Assembly: GCF_900103585.1 (NCBI RefSeq)
Contig: NZ_FNHV01000003.1
Coordinates: forward strand, 272,001 to 336,000
Length of the DNA: 64,000 nucleotides
From: Streptomyces sp. cf386
GTDB taxonomy: Bacteria; Actinomycetota; Actinomycetes; Streptomycetales; Streptomycetaceae
Direction of reading: 5' to 3'
Below are positions 51,550 to 59,703 of this stretch, piece after piece. Position numbers and translations under genes: made by a program. The number at the start of each line of letters is the position of its first letter. Position 1 is the stretch's first letter. The notes under the pieces were generated by a model, which saw only the letters and a list, made by a program, of their open reading frames with translations, had not been told where the DNA came from and made no database searches.

Positions 51550-52871
51550 GACGTCTTCTCCGCCCTCTCCATCTCCAGCTCGACCTCCGTGCCGCCGCCG
51601 GGTACCGCCCGGAGCCGGGCCGTACCGCCGTTGCGCTCCATACGGCCGATGATCGATTCTCTAACGCCCATGCGGTCGGCGGGTATCGAATCGAGGTCGA
51701 AGCCCGGACCGCGGTCCCGGACGGACACGAACACGGTCTTCCCCTCCACCTCGGCGTAGACCTGCACGGCGCCGCCCTCGCCACCGTACTTCGCGGCGTT
51801 CACCATCGCCTCGCGCGCGGCCTGCATCTGGGCAGCGATCTTCTCGTCGAGCGGGCAGTCGCCGACGACCACGACCTCTATGGGGACGCCGTGCTTGTCC
51901 TCGATCTCGGCGGCGTTGCGCCGGACCGCGTCGGCGAGGTCGATGGGTTCGTCGGCCTCGTCCTTGCCGGTGCCCTCGGGTTTGTAGAGCCAGGTGCGCA
52001 GGTCGCGCTCCTGGGCGCGGGCGAGACGGCGGACCTCGTTCGCGTTCTCCGCGTTGCGCTGTATCAGGGTCAGGGTGTGCAGCACCGAGTCATGGACATG
52101 CGCGGCGACCTCGGCGCGCTCCTGGGCGCGGATGCGCATCAGGCGCTCCTCGGAGAGGTCCTGGGTCATCCGCACCAGATAGGGGCCCGCGAGCAGCGTT
52201 ATACCGACGAGGACCGCCAGGGCCGCCTGCAGGACGGAGCCGAGGTGGGCGGCGGAGCCCTGCAGGACGAAGATGCCGGAGACGCCGGCCGTGACCAGGA
52301 CGACGCCGCCGGCGGCGCGCAGCAGAGTAAGGGTGCGCCGACGCCGCCCGACCTCCATCCAGCGGGCCCGGCGGGAATTGTCCGCCTGCCGCCAGACCAG
52401 GGCGACGCCGGCACCGACGAGCACGGCGGGCAGGAGGTAGGCCTTGGCGCCGTTGCCCAGATCAACGCTGCCGACGAAGACCATCGCCACGACGACCATG
52501 AGGAGCAGCGCGACGATCTGCCCCTTGTCCGGCTTGCGGGCGACGAGTCTGCGGCGGCCGTCGGCGGCGGTTTCGGTGGCGAAGGGAGACGGCCGCTGTG
52601 CGTCGACACCGCCGACGCCGAGCGGCACGAAGAACCAGAACGCGGCATACAGCAGCGCGCCCAGGCCGTCCGCCATGAACAGGCCGACGAAGACGAGCCG
52701 CACCCAGATGACGGGCAGGCCGAGATGCCCGGCGAGCCCCCGCGCCACGCCCCCGAGCCAGCGTCCGTCACTGCTGCGGTAGAGCTTGCGCGGCGGCCGC
52801 GGTTCGACGAGTGGCGCTGCTGCGGCTTCCGGCATGCCATCGATGGTCACACGGTCGGAGCAGCGAGGCAT
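51546..52871 (-). CDS. PspC-domain sensor histidine kinase
   Basis: A 441-residue membrane kinase starting at ATG 52871; ATG 52835 is an alternative. Residues 28-85 form a PspC domain (RKLYRSSDGRWLGGVARGLAGHLGLPVIWVRLVFV ... FFVPLG). Four or so membrane helices follow (IVALLLMVVVAMVFVG, AYLLPAVLVGAGVALVW, GGVVLVTAGVSGIFVLQG, ALAVLVGITLLAGPYLV). The HisKA_3 H box is AEVAAHVHDSVLHTLTLIQ. The ATPase has REAMVNAAKYGG (N box) and VRDRGPGFDLDSIPADRMGV (G1). It likely senses envelope stress and phosphorylates the adjoining LuxR regulator. The divergent PspC protein is a natural target or partner. Confidence 0.92.
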   Translation of the reverse strand: MPRCSDRVTIDGMPEAAAAPLVEPRPPRKLYRSSDGRWLGGVARGLAGHLGLPVIWVRLVFVGLFMADGLGALLYAAFWFFVPLGVGGVDAQRPSPFATETAADGRRRLVARKPDKGQIVALLLMVVVAMVFVGSVDLGNGAKAYLLPAVLVGAGVALVWRQADNSRRARWMEVGRRRRTLTLLRAAGGVVLVTAGVSGIFVLQGSAAHLGSVLQAALAVLVGITLLAGPYLVRMTQDLSEERLMRIRAQERAEVAAHVHDSVLHTLTLIQRNAENANEVRRLARAQERDLRTWLYKPEGTGKDEADEPIDLADAVRRNAAEIEDKHGVPIEVVVVGDCPLDEKIAAQMQAAREAMVNAAKYGGEGGAVQVYAEVEGKTVFVSVRDRGPGFDLDSIPADRMGVRESIIGRMERNGGTARLRAVPGGGTEVELEMERAEKTS

Positions 52872-53014
52872 CAGGGTCGACCCCCTAGAGTCCCCTGATC
52901 TTCGAGGCCCGCCGCGTCGAACGCTTCCCCGGCCCCCGCCTCAGGGCGGATATCAGGGTCCGACCAGGGTCATTCCGACTCCCATCACGCCGACCCGCCC
53001 GTCACCATGGACAC

Positions 53015-54448
53015 ATGACAGATCACCAGCACGCCGCGGACTCCGTGCCCGAGCCGGACACGGTGCCCACCGCGGGCACCCCGTCCGACGCGGCACCCGC
53101 GAGCGCCGCGGGTGAGGAACCGCGCGCACACGCGGGCGCGGAAACAGAAGCGTCGGCGGAAGCGGGCGTACTCGCACCGCCGCACAAGTTCCGGCGCGAC
53201 CGACGGCACAAGATGCTGGCCGGTGTGTGCGCAGGGCTCGGGCAGCGGTGCGACATGGACCCGGTGATCTTCCGGATCACACTCGCGGTGCTCTCCGCGA
53301 CCGGCGGCATCGGCCTCATCTTCTACGGCTTCGCCTGGCTCTTCGTCCCGTACGACGACGAGGACGAGAACGAGGTGCGCAAGCTGCTGACCGGCCGCGT
53401 GGACGGCCAGGCACTGACGGCCGTGCTGTTCGCGCTGGTCGGCTGCGGAGTGTTCCTGACACTGCTGAGCAACGGCGGCGTGCTGGCCTTCGCCGTCGTC
53501 GTGTCCCTCCTCCTCGCGGGCGCCGGCTACTGGTCCCGGCACCGCGGCGCCCCCGACCCCGACCCGCTCGCCGCCCAGGCCGTTGCCGACGCGCCACCGG
53601 AGGCCCAGGCACCGCCGGTCCCCACCGCCTACCCCTCCTGGTGGCGCGACCCCATCGTCAAGGACGGCACCCACGAGGGCGGCACGGGCTATCTGTGGGG
53701 CCCCCGCGACTCCCGCGACCGCGACATCGAGGCGGCCGTCAACATCAGCCTCGGCACCCGCTGGAACAGCCGCCAGGACCTACGTGCCAGAAGCCCCCGT
53801 CCACCGAAGCAGCGCGGCCCACGTTGGATCGGTGGCTGGGTGTTCCTGCTGGCCCTGCTCGCGGGCGCCGTGGGCATGGGCGCGACCTGGGAGGACCACG
53901 CCCTCGGTACCAGCCTGCAGACCGGCCTGGCCTGCGCGCTGCTCGTCCTGGGCCTGGGCATAGCGGTCAGCGCGTTCCTGGGCCGCACGGGAGCGGGCTC
54001 CATATTCCTGGCGATCATCACGGCGGGCCTGCTGGCCGCCTCGGCGGCGCTGCCCAAGGACATCAGCACCCACTGGATCGAAAGAAACTGGCGGCCGGCG
54101 GCGGTGGCCGACGTCCAACCGCAGTACGACCTGGGCACCGGCGTCGGCACCCTGGACCTGACCCGCGTGGAGTTCGCCGAGGGCCAGACCGTGACCACCA
54201 GGGCCGACGTGGGCGTGGGCCAGCTGAAGGTGATCGTCCCCAAGGACGTGACCGTGAAGGCGAGCATCGACGTAGGGGTGGGAGACATCCAGTTGCCGGG
54301 CGACGACAAACGGGACGTGGACGTGGCACCGGGCAAGCACAAGGAGCTGACCCTGACACCACCCGCGGGCACCGAGGCGACGGGCACGCTGGACCTCGAC
54401 CTCAGCGTCGGCGTGGGACAGGCGGAGGTGACCCGTGCTACGTCATGA
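53015..54448 (+). CDS. PspC-domain membrane protein with LiaF/toastrack-like C-terminus
   Basis: A 477-residue protein starting at ATG 53015. A disordered Ala/Pro/Glu-rich N-terminus (55 residues) leads into a PspC domain (HKFRRDRRHKMLAGVCAGLGQRCDMDPVIFRITLAVLSATGG). Four or five more membrane helices follow (ALTAVLFALVGCGVFLTLL, LAFAVVVSLLLAGAGY, GWVFLLALLAGAVGMG, LQTGLACALLVLGLGIAV, FLAIITAGLLAASAA). The last 110 residues are repeated beta strands (LDLTRVEFAEGQTVTTRADVGVGQLKVIVPKDV), like the toastrack/LiaF C-terminal domain. It is divergent from the PspC kinase, so the two form one envelope-stress unit. Confidence 0.85.
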   Translation: MTDHQHAADSVPEPDTVPTAGTPSDAAPASAAGEEPRAHAGAETEASAEAGVLAPPHKFRRDRRHKMLAGVCAGLGQRCDMDPVIFRITLAVLSATGGIGLIFYGFAWLFVPYDDEDENEVRKLLTGRVDGQALTAVLFALVGCGVFLTLLSNGGVLAFAVVVSLLLAGAGYWSRHRGAPDPDPLAAQAVADAPPEAQAPPVPTAYPSWWRDPIVKDGTHEGGTGYLWGPRDSRDRDIEAAVNISLGTRWNSRQDLRARSPRPPKQRGPRWIGGWVFLLALLAGAVGMGATWEDHALGTSLQTGLACALLVLGLGIAVSAFLGRTGAGSIFLAIITAGLLAASAALPKDISTHWIERNWRPAAVADVQPQYDLGTGVGTLDLTRVEFAEGQTVTTRADVGVGQLKVIVPKDVTVKASIDVGVGDIQLPGDDKRDVDVAPGKHKELTLTPPAGTEATGTLDLDLSVGVGQAEVTRATS

Positions 54449-54683
54449 GTTCCAGCCCGGCAGGCTGGTCGCCGGCACCTTCCTGACCCTCACGGGCATC
54501 ATCTATGTCGGCGACGCGGGCGACGCCTGGGAGACACCGTGGTTCGTGGTGATTCCGCTCGTCGTGGGCGGCCTGTTCCTGGCAGGCGTCGCAGGGGCGG
54601 TGACCCGAGGCATACGCAGACGCCGCCACGCCCACGGCCCCACCACGACACCCCCGTCCCCACAACCGAAGGCACCCCACTGA
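54435..54683 (+). CDS. small membrane protein coupled to PspC gene
   Basis: 82 residues from GTG 54435 (GCGGAGGTGACCC upstream), overlapping the PspC gene by 14 bases. Two membrane helices: LVAGTFLTLTGIIYVG and FVVIPLVVGGLFLAGVAGAV. A basic RRRRHAH tail is probably cytoplasmic. It is presumably an accessory subunit of the PspC system. No domain name recognised. Confidence 0.75.
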   Translation: MLRHEFQPGRLVAGTFLTLTGIIYVGDAGDAWETPWFVVIPLVVGGLFLAGVAGAVTRGIRRRRHAHGPTTTPPSPQPKAPH

Positions 54684-54717
54684 CCGTCTGACCGACCCGC
54701 CAACCCGCCGACCGGAA

Positions 54718-55248
54718 CTACCGGTAGCCGCCCAACCGCTGCCGTCGCCGCGCACGGATTGCGGCATCCACGGAGAACATGGGGGCGCCCGCAAGCACGA
54801 GGGGCAGCCAGGCCATCAGATAGGGCAGGTCATTGCCGTAGTAGTACGGATCGGAGGCCCAGCTCACCGTCAACCACAGGCTCAGTGAGATGAGCGCACC
54901 GCCGAGTGCCGCCAGACGGGCGAGCAGCCCGATGAGTGTGCCGATCCCGACGGCCAGTTCACCGAAGGCAATCGCGTAACCGAAACCGACGGGGCTCTCC
55001 AGAGCCATGTCGACCATCTGCGGGATGGCCGCGGAGTCACGGACGGCGCGCATCATGTCGCCGACCGACCCCGAACCGGAGTCCTTCAGGAAGGCGCTGT
55101 CGGTGAGTTTGTCCAGGCCGGCGTAGATGAAGGTGACGCCGAGGAAGACGCGGAGCGGAAGGAGTGCGTAACGGGCAGCGCTGTCCCGCCAGTCCCGGCC
55201 GCCGTCGAGATAAGGGGGGTGCGTGTCCGTGTGCATACCGTGAGTCAT
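54718..55248 (-). CDS. DoxX-family membrane protein
   Basis: A 176-residue protein starting at ATG 55248 (GAGAGGCGG 10 bases upstream); a longer TTG-started frame to 55290 is unlikely. Four helices follow the DoxX pattern: YALLPLRVFLGVTFIYAGLDKLTD, VGFGYAIAFGELAVGIGTLIGLLARLAALGGALISLSLWLTVSW and PYLMAWLPLVLAGA. DoxX proteins are membrane partners of thiosulfate or thiol/redox systems. No redox partner is adjacent here, so the exact role is open. Confidence 0.85.
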   Translation of the reverse strand: MTHGMHTDTHPPYLDGGRDWRDSAARYALLPLRVFLGVTFIYAGLDKLTDSAFLKDSGSGSVGDMMRAVRDSAAIPQMVDMALESPVGFGYAIAFGELAVGIGTLIGLLARLAALGGALISLSLWLTVSWASDPYYYGNDLPYLMAWLPLVLAGAPMFSVDAAIRARRRQRLGGYR

Positions 55249-55452
55249 CGCCCGTAGCCGCCTCTCGCCCGCCGTGCCGTGACCCCTCAAAAAACGATAC
55301 GTACGCAGTGGCTGCGCCGCTCAATCCAGTACCGCCCCCGTATTTTCCGACGCACCCCGCCGGAAGGAAACCCTCCGGCGAGCGGGGTCTCCACCACGTA
55401 CCGCGCGTTTCCAGTACCCGGGCGTTGGTGCCGGACGCACCCCTACGGGCCT

Positions 55453-55669
55453 GCGGTCGCCCACGGCGGCAAGGGGACGTGTCGGGGGGGGCCGCCCGCA
55501 GTGGCCGGCGTCCACACGCGGCACTTCCCGGCATAAGTCCAGCCGCCGGTCCGAGGACGGGCACCCCCCGACGCGGCCCCGAAGCACCACACACCCGCAG
55601 GCGCTACGCGCACCCCCACCCAACCCGCACAGGCCGCCGCAGGCACCCCCGCCCAACCGCCGGAGGCAA
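55453..55669. repeat. interspersed repeat, copy B
   Basis: Second copy of the element at 47643-47749: CGGTCGCCCACGGC near the start, then after about 120 extra bases the block 55589-55669 (CCCGCAGGCGCTACGCG, CCGCACAGGCCGCCGCAGG, CCCCGCCCAACCGCC). The remainder of the gap 55249-55694 holds no gene I can support. Confidence 0.75.
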
Positions 55670-55694
55670 GACGCACTCAACCGCCCAGGCCCCG

Positions 55695-56975
55695 TCAATC
55701 AGTCACATCGATCACGTACCGATTGGTCTCCACCCCCGCCGCAGTAACCACCTGCACCTCCACCCGCCCCGGCTCCACATCCGCAGGCACCGGCACCGTC
55801 AGCACCGCATCCGTCGGATTGCTGAACCCCCCGGCCACCGGCACCAACGGCACCCGCACATGCACCGCCCCGACCCGCACCACCATCCGCGACAACCGGT
55901 CCGCCCCCTGCGCACCCGGCGGCACAAACCCGGCGCCCCGGATCTCGACGTCGTCCCCCGTACGGATCGGCGCGTCCAAGTCCCCGGCCTCCCGTGCCCG
56001 CACCACCGAGAGGATCACCGGCCGACCCCCTTCCGCGTACTTACCGGCGAGGTACGTCGCCGCGGAGATCAGCACCACCACCGCCAACCCCCACGGCAGA
56101 TCCGGCAACTGATCCGGCCGCCGAGCCAACCGCACCGCCGCGAACAGCAGCGCGACCCCGCCGATCACGACGTACTGGATGTCCGCGAACGTCCCCCGCC
56201 CCGCGTCATCCGTCAGCAGATCCGCCGCCCGGGGCCGATCCGCCCGCACCTTCTGCAGCCGCTGTCCGAGGACCCGCACCCCGACCACCCGCCGCACCAG
56301 CACCGCGATCGCACACACCACGGCGAGCACGGTCACCACGCCCGCGCCCCGCCCGAGGTCGAGCCCGGCGATCAGCGCATCGCGCTCCTCGTGCCCGGAC
56401 GCCGCAGCGAGCTGCCCCACCAGTACGAGGACGGCGTACGCCACGAACAGCACCCACGCCGCGGCGACCGCACGCGACGTGGACAGCCGGTTGTCCTCGC
56501 CGATGACCGGCGCCAGCGCCCCACCCCGAGCCCGGTGGAACCACGACGCCGCGGTGAGCGCCCCGGCGGTCACAAGCGCCGCCAGCAGCCCGGCCGTACG
56601 CGCCGACGTCCACCCCGCCCCGATCGCCGTGAGCGCCTGTACGAGAAGCAGCGTCACGACCAGGGCCCAGACCGCCCCCGCCGTACGAAGCCACAGTCGC
56701 GCCAGCCACGCCTCGCTCTCGGCCCGGCCCCGCTCGGCGACCAGTTCCGCGGACTGTGTCAGCTCCTCGGAGACCCACTGCCGGGAGGCCGAGGCCGAAT
56801 GGGCCACGGCAGCCGGAAGTCCCTGCCCGGCCGCGAACTCGTCCCGCTTCAGCAGGAATTCGGCGACCGCTCGCCGATGCCCCGCACGCGCCCCGTGCGG
56901 GCAGTCCCCACAGGTACAGCCACCCCCGTGCACGCCCGCTCCCGAGCCGCCTTGCCCAGCCTCCTGCACCGCCAC
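55695..56975 (-). CDS. multi-helix membrane protein with N-terminal Cys/His cluster and IPT-like C-terminus
   Basis: 426 residues from GTG 56975. The N-terminus holds GGGCTCGDCPHGARAGHRR, a compact CxCxxCxH-type cluster that could bind zinc or an iron-sulfur unit. A helical region follows to about residue 95. Then come six or seven membrane helices (AGAVWALVVTLLLVQAL, AGLLAALVTAGALTAASW, AVAAAWVLFVAYAVLVLVGQL, VVTVLAVVCAIAVLV, YVVIGGVALLFAAV, GLAVVVLISAATYLAG). The last 100 residues look like an IPT/TIG beta-sandwich (DDVEIRGAGFVPPGAQGADRLSRMVVRV ... VPADVEPGRVEVQVVTAAGVETN). The function is unknown. Confidence 0.7.
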   Translation of the reverse strand: MAVQEAGQGGSGAGVHGGGCTCGDCPHGARAGHRRAVAEFLLKRDEFAAGQGLPAAVAHSASASRQWVSEELTQSAELVAERGRAESEAWLARLWLRTAGAVWALVVTLLLVQALTAIGAGWTSARTAGLLAALVTAGALTAASWFHRARGGALAPVIGEDNRLSTSRAVAAAWVLFVAYAVLVLVGQLAAASGHEERDALIAGLDLGRGAGVVTVLAVVCAIAVLVRRVVGVRVLGQRLQKVRADRPRAADLLTDDAGRGTFADIQYVVIGGVALLFAAVRLARRPDQLPDLPWGLAVVVLISAATYLAGKYAEGGRPVILSVVRAREAGDLDAPIRTGDDVEIRGAGFVPPGAQGADRLSRMVVRVGAVHVRVPLVPVAGGFSNPTDAVLTVPVPADVEPGRVEVQVVTAAGVETNRYVIDVTD

Positions 56976-57024
56976 GCCCGACGCCCGCCTTCCCCTACGA
57001 CCTCACGCCCCACCGGCCGCACGA

Positions 57025-57112
57025 CCAGTGACCCGAACAACCAGTAGCCCGAATGGCCAGTGGTCCGATGACCAAATCACCTCATGGCCTCATGGCCTTA
57101 TAGCCTCACGGC
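57025..57112. repeat. two short tandem repeat blocks in a 358-base gap
   Basis: Three 16-base copies (57025-57040, 57041-57056, 57057-57072) based on CCAGTGRCCCGAA are followed after 8 bases by four 8-base copies (57081-57112: CTCATGGC twice, CTTATAGC, CTCACGGC). The surrounding gap 56976-57333 shows no gene. It includes AT-richer sequence near 57060-57110. Confidence 0.7.
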
Positions 57113-57333
57113 CCCACTATCGGCAGCCCGTCTCAGATACCGGCCACCACGGATTTCGGCCACCCGTCGGGCGAGGCACCCGCACCACCGACAACTCCCG
57201 TGCAACGACAGCGAATTGTGCCCTACATCACCCGCCCGACACCCGGCAGGTCCGCCGCCCCACACCCCCGGCAGGCCCGGTCGGCGCGGGTGACGAGCGG
57301 CTCCCGTGTTGACCCCCCTGCGAGAATTCCCTT

Positions 57334-58218
57334 ATGGCCGAGATCATCCAGCGCGACGGGACCTGGGCCTTCGACGGCACAACGGTCCGGATCACGCCGG
57401 GGCTCCACCGCTCCGTGCCCCTGCTGAGGCAGACGTACGGAGAGATCGCCGTACCCCTCGAAGCCGTGGCAAGCATCGTCTTCGAACCCGAACGCAAACG
57501 CGGACGCCTGCGCATGCGGCTGCGCGAGGGCGCCGACCCGCTGCTCCAGGCGACGGGCGGCCGGCTGCCCGACACCGCGGATCCTTACCGGCTGGCGGTG
57601 GACATCGATCGGGCCGGGGTCGCCGAGTACGTCGCCGAGGAGATCCGCCACGCACTGCTCCTGGACCAGATCCCCAAGGAGGCGACCAAGACCTACCTCC
57701 TGCCCGGCCCGCCGGTCCCGGTCTCCGTCCGCTCCTCCGACGGCACGGTCTCCTTCGACGGCACCGAGGTGCGGATCGACTGGTCCGACACCTCCGACCG
57801 GGTCAAGCGGGCGACCGGCCCCAGGATCATCAACGTCGGCGATCTCGTCCAGGTCGAGTGGCTGCCCAACTCCGGCTACGAGGACGGCTTCCTGCGCTTC
57901 GTGACCCGCGAGACGGTGTTCTCCAAACTGCCGCCGGAGAAGGACCCGTACGCCCTGGACCTGTGGGGCAGCGCCCGCCGTGACCTGCTCACCGCCCTGG
58001 TCGCCACCGCCGTCACCGCCCGCCTGCCGCACCCGTCCACCCGCACCGGCGTCGACCACGCCGACCGCCCCCACCTGGCGGCGTCCGTCCCACCCCCGGC
58101 CGACCACCACGACGTACTGCTGCGCAGGCTGCGGGAGCTGGGCGAACTGCACCGGGACGGGATCCTCACGGACGAGGAGTTCGCGATGACGAAGGCCGTG
58201 GTCCTCCGGGGCTTCTGA
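57334..58218 (+). CDS. DUF4429 protein with SHOCT tail
   Basis: A 294-residue cytosolic protein starting at ATG 57334. GAGAAT lies 6 bases before the ATG, so the mRNA may be leaderless. Two DUF4429 copies are visible: residues 1-100 (IIQRDGTWAFDGTTVRITPG ... EIAVPLEAVASIVFEPERKRGRLRMRLREGADPL) and about 125-225 (VRSSDGTVSFDGTEVRIDW ... RFVTRETVF). The C-terminus DVLLRRLRELGELHRDGILTDEEFAMTKAVVL is a SHOCT oligomerisation motif. The family is Streptomyces-typical and of unknown function. Confidence 0.85.
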   Translation: MAEIIQRDGTWAFDGTTVRITPGLHRSVPLLRQTYGEIAVPLEAVASIVFEPERKRGRLRMRLREGADPLLQATGGRLPDTADPYRLAVDIDRAGVAEYVAEEIRHALLLDQIPKEATKTYLLPGPPVPVSVRSSDGTVSFDGTEVRIDWSDTSDRVKRATGPRIINVGDLVQVEWLPNSGYEDGFLRFVTRETVFSKLPPEKDPYALDLWGSARRDLLTALVATAVTARLPHPSTRTGVDHADRPHLAASVPPPADHHDVLLRRLRELGELHRDGILTDEEFAMTKAVVLRGF

Positions 58219-58235
58219 ACTCCGGGGTGCGCACG

Positions 58236-59042
58236 TCAACTCAGCAGATCCGGCTCGCTCCGGCTGATGTCCTGCCACAAGGGTTGGTAGTTGATCCACG
58301 CCACCAGGTCCCCGCCCAGTTGCTCCCGCGTCGCCACCGCCAGCTTGTGCTCGATGAGGACCGGACGCCCCGCCGCCTGGGCCGTCAGCTGCACCTGGGA
58401 GGACCGTTCCATCGACAGGAACCACCAGGCCGCCGCGTCCACCGAGTCTCCGACGGTCAGCAGCCCGTGGTTGCGCAGGACGAGGGCCTTGCGCGAACCG
58501 AGCGCGCCCGCGATCCGGCGGCCCTCCACCGCGTCGACGGCCACCCCCGAGTACGCGTCGTAGAGCGCGTGGTCCTCGTAGAAGGCGCAGCTTTCCTGGG
58601 TGATCGGATCGAGCAGTTCGCCCAGTGCCGCGAGCGCGCGCCCGTGCACCGAGTGGCAGTGGGCGACCGCGACGACGTCGGGGCGGGCGGCGTGGACCTG
58701 GGAGTGCACGGTGAAGGCGGCCTGGTTGACGTGGTAGCGGCCGTCGATCACCTGGCCCTCGGAGTTGGCGAGCACCAGGTCGCTGACGGTGACGTGCTTG
58801 AACGGCATCCCGAACGGGTTGACCCAGAAGCAGTCGCTGAACTCGGGGTCGCGCGCGGTGATGTGCCCCGAGACCCCGTCCTCGAACCCGAGCCGCCCGA
58901 AGATGCGCAACGCGCCCGCGAGCCGTTCCTTGCGATGCCTGCGCTCGTCCTCGACTGACTCGTGCATCGGCGGCATCGCGAACTGCAACCGGTCGGTGGG
59001 CAGCGGCGGGGGCGGAGTGGACCCGAGGGGCGTCCCGTGCAT
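58236..59042 (-). CDS. class II aldolase/adducin-family protein
   Basis: A 268-residue protein starting at ATG 59042 (GGAGGACAC). The zinc-site histidines are present: AVAHCHSVHGRALAALG and VLRNHGLLTVG. The substrate-loop region DGVSGHITARDPEFSDCFWVNPFGMPF and the conserved NSEGQVIDG are also clear. This family includes fuculose-1-phosphate-type aldolases and related decarboxylases, but many actinobacterial members are uncharacterised. The substrate cannot be named. It is divergent from the oxidoreductase-like gene at 59208. Confidence 0.85.
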   Translation of the reverse strand: MHGTPLGSTPPPPLPTDRLQFAMPPMHESVEDERRHRKERLAGALRIFGRLGFEDGVSGHITARDPEFSDCFWVNPFGMPFKHVTVSDLVLANSEGQVIDGRYHVNQAAFTVHSQVHAARPDVVAVAHCHSVHGRALAALGELLDPITQESCAFYEDHALYDAYSGVAVDAVEGRRIAGALGSRKALVLRNHGLLTVGDSVDAAAWWFLSMERSSQVQLTAQAAGRPVLIEHKLAVATREQLGGDLVAWINYQPLWQDISRSEPDLLS

Positions 59043-59207
59043 GTGTCCTCCAGCACTGGGTGGCTTACGGGGCGGAAGTTACCGTCGGTCAGCGCAGGAG
59101 AACAGAGATGTTCTGTAAAGATCCCGCCCATCCGGCCGTCGCATCCGGCCGCCGAAGGCCCTGGAAACCAGACAGCGGATGTCGGGTATCGGCGCGACAC
59201 TCGCCGT

Positions 59208-59681
59208 ATGACAGCGAACTGGGCAACCTTCACCGAGGCGGAACCGGACCTCGCCCGCACCACGGAGGAACGCTTCGGCGCCTTCACCCACCACATCCTC
59301 GCCACCCTCCGCAAGGACGGCTCCCCGCGCACCACCGGCCTGGAGGTCCGTTTCCTGAACGGCGAGCTGTGGCTCGGCATGATGCCGGACTCGCTCAAGG
59401 CCCTCGACCTGCGCCGCGACCCGCGCTTCGCGCTGCAGGCGAACCCCGGCGAGGGGCAGTCGATGGGCGGGGGCGACGTACGCGTCGCCGGGCGGGCGAT
59501 CGAGGTCGAGGATCCGCAGGTGAAGGCCGCATACACCGAAGAGGTGGAACCGCCGGAGCCGTTCCACCTCTTCCGTACCGAGCTGACGGAGGTCGTGAGG
59601 ACCTACGTCGAGGACGAGAAGTACCTCGTCGTCCAGATCTGGCAGCCCGGCCGGCCCCTGCGCACGATCAAGCGCACCTAG
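59208..59681 (+). CDS. pyridoxamine 5'-phosphate oxidase-fold (FMN/F420) protein
   Basis: A 157-residue split-barrel protein starting at ATG 59208. No good ribosome site is seen, so leaderless translation is possible. Core motifs are HHILATLRKDGSPRTTGLEVRFLNGELWLGMMPDSLKALDLRRDPRFAL. The family covers PNPOx, F420-dependent reductases and haem-utilisation-like proteins. GGGDVRVAGRAIEVED and WQPGRPLRTI close the barrel. It is probably a flavin or F420 reductase of unknown substrate, transcribed away from the aldolase-type gene. Confidence 0.8.
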   Translation: MTANWATFTEAEPDLARTTEERFGAFTHHILATLRKDGSPRTTGLEVRFLNGELWLGMMPDSLKALDLRRDPRFALQANPGEGQSMGGGDVRVAGRAIEVEDPQVKAAYTEEVEPPEPFHLFRTELTEVVRTYVEDEKYLVVQIWQPGRPLRTIKRT

Positions 59682-59703
59682 GGCCGAATCGCCTACGGGC
59701 CGC

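Noticed and set aside
57334..57340. rRNA or tRNA genes anywhere in the window
   Set aside because: No cloverleaf with CCA-side features or conserved rRNA blocks was noticed on either strand.
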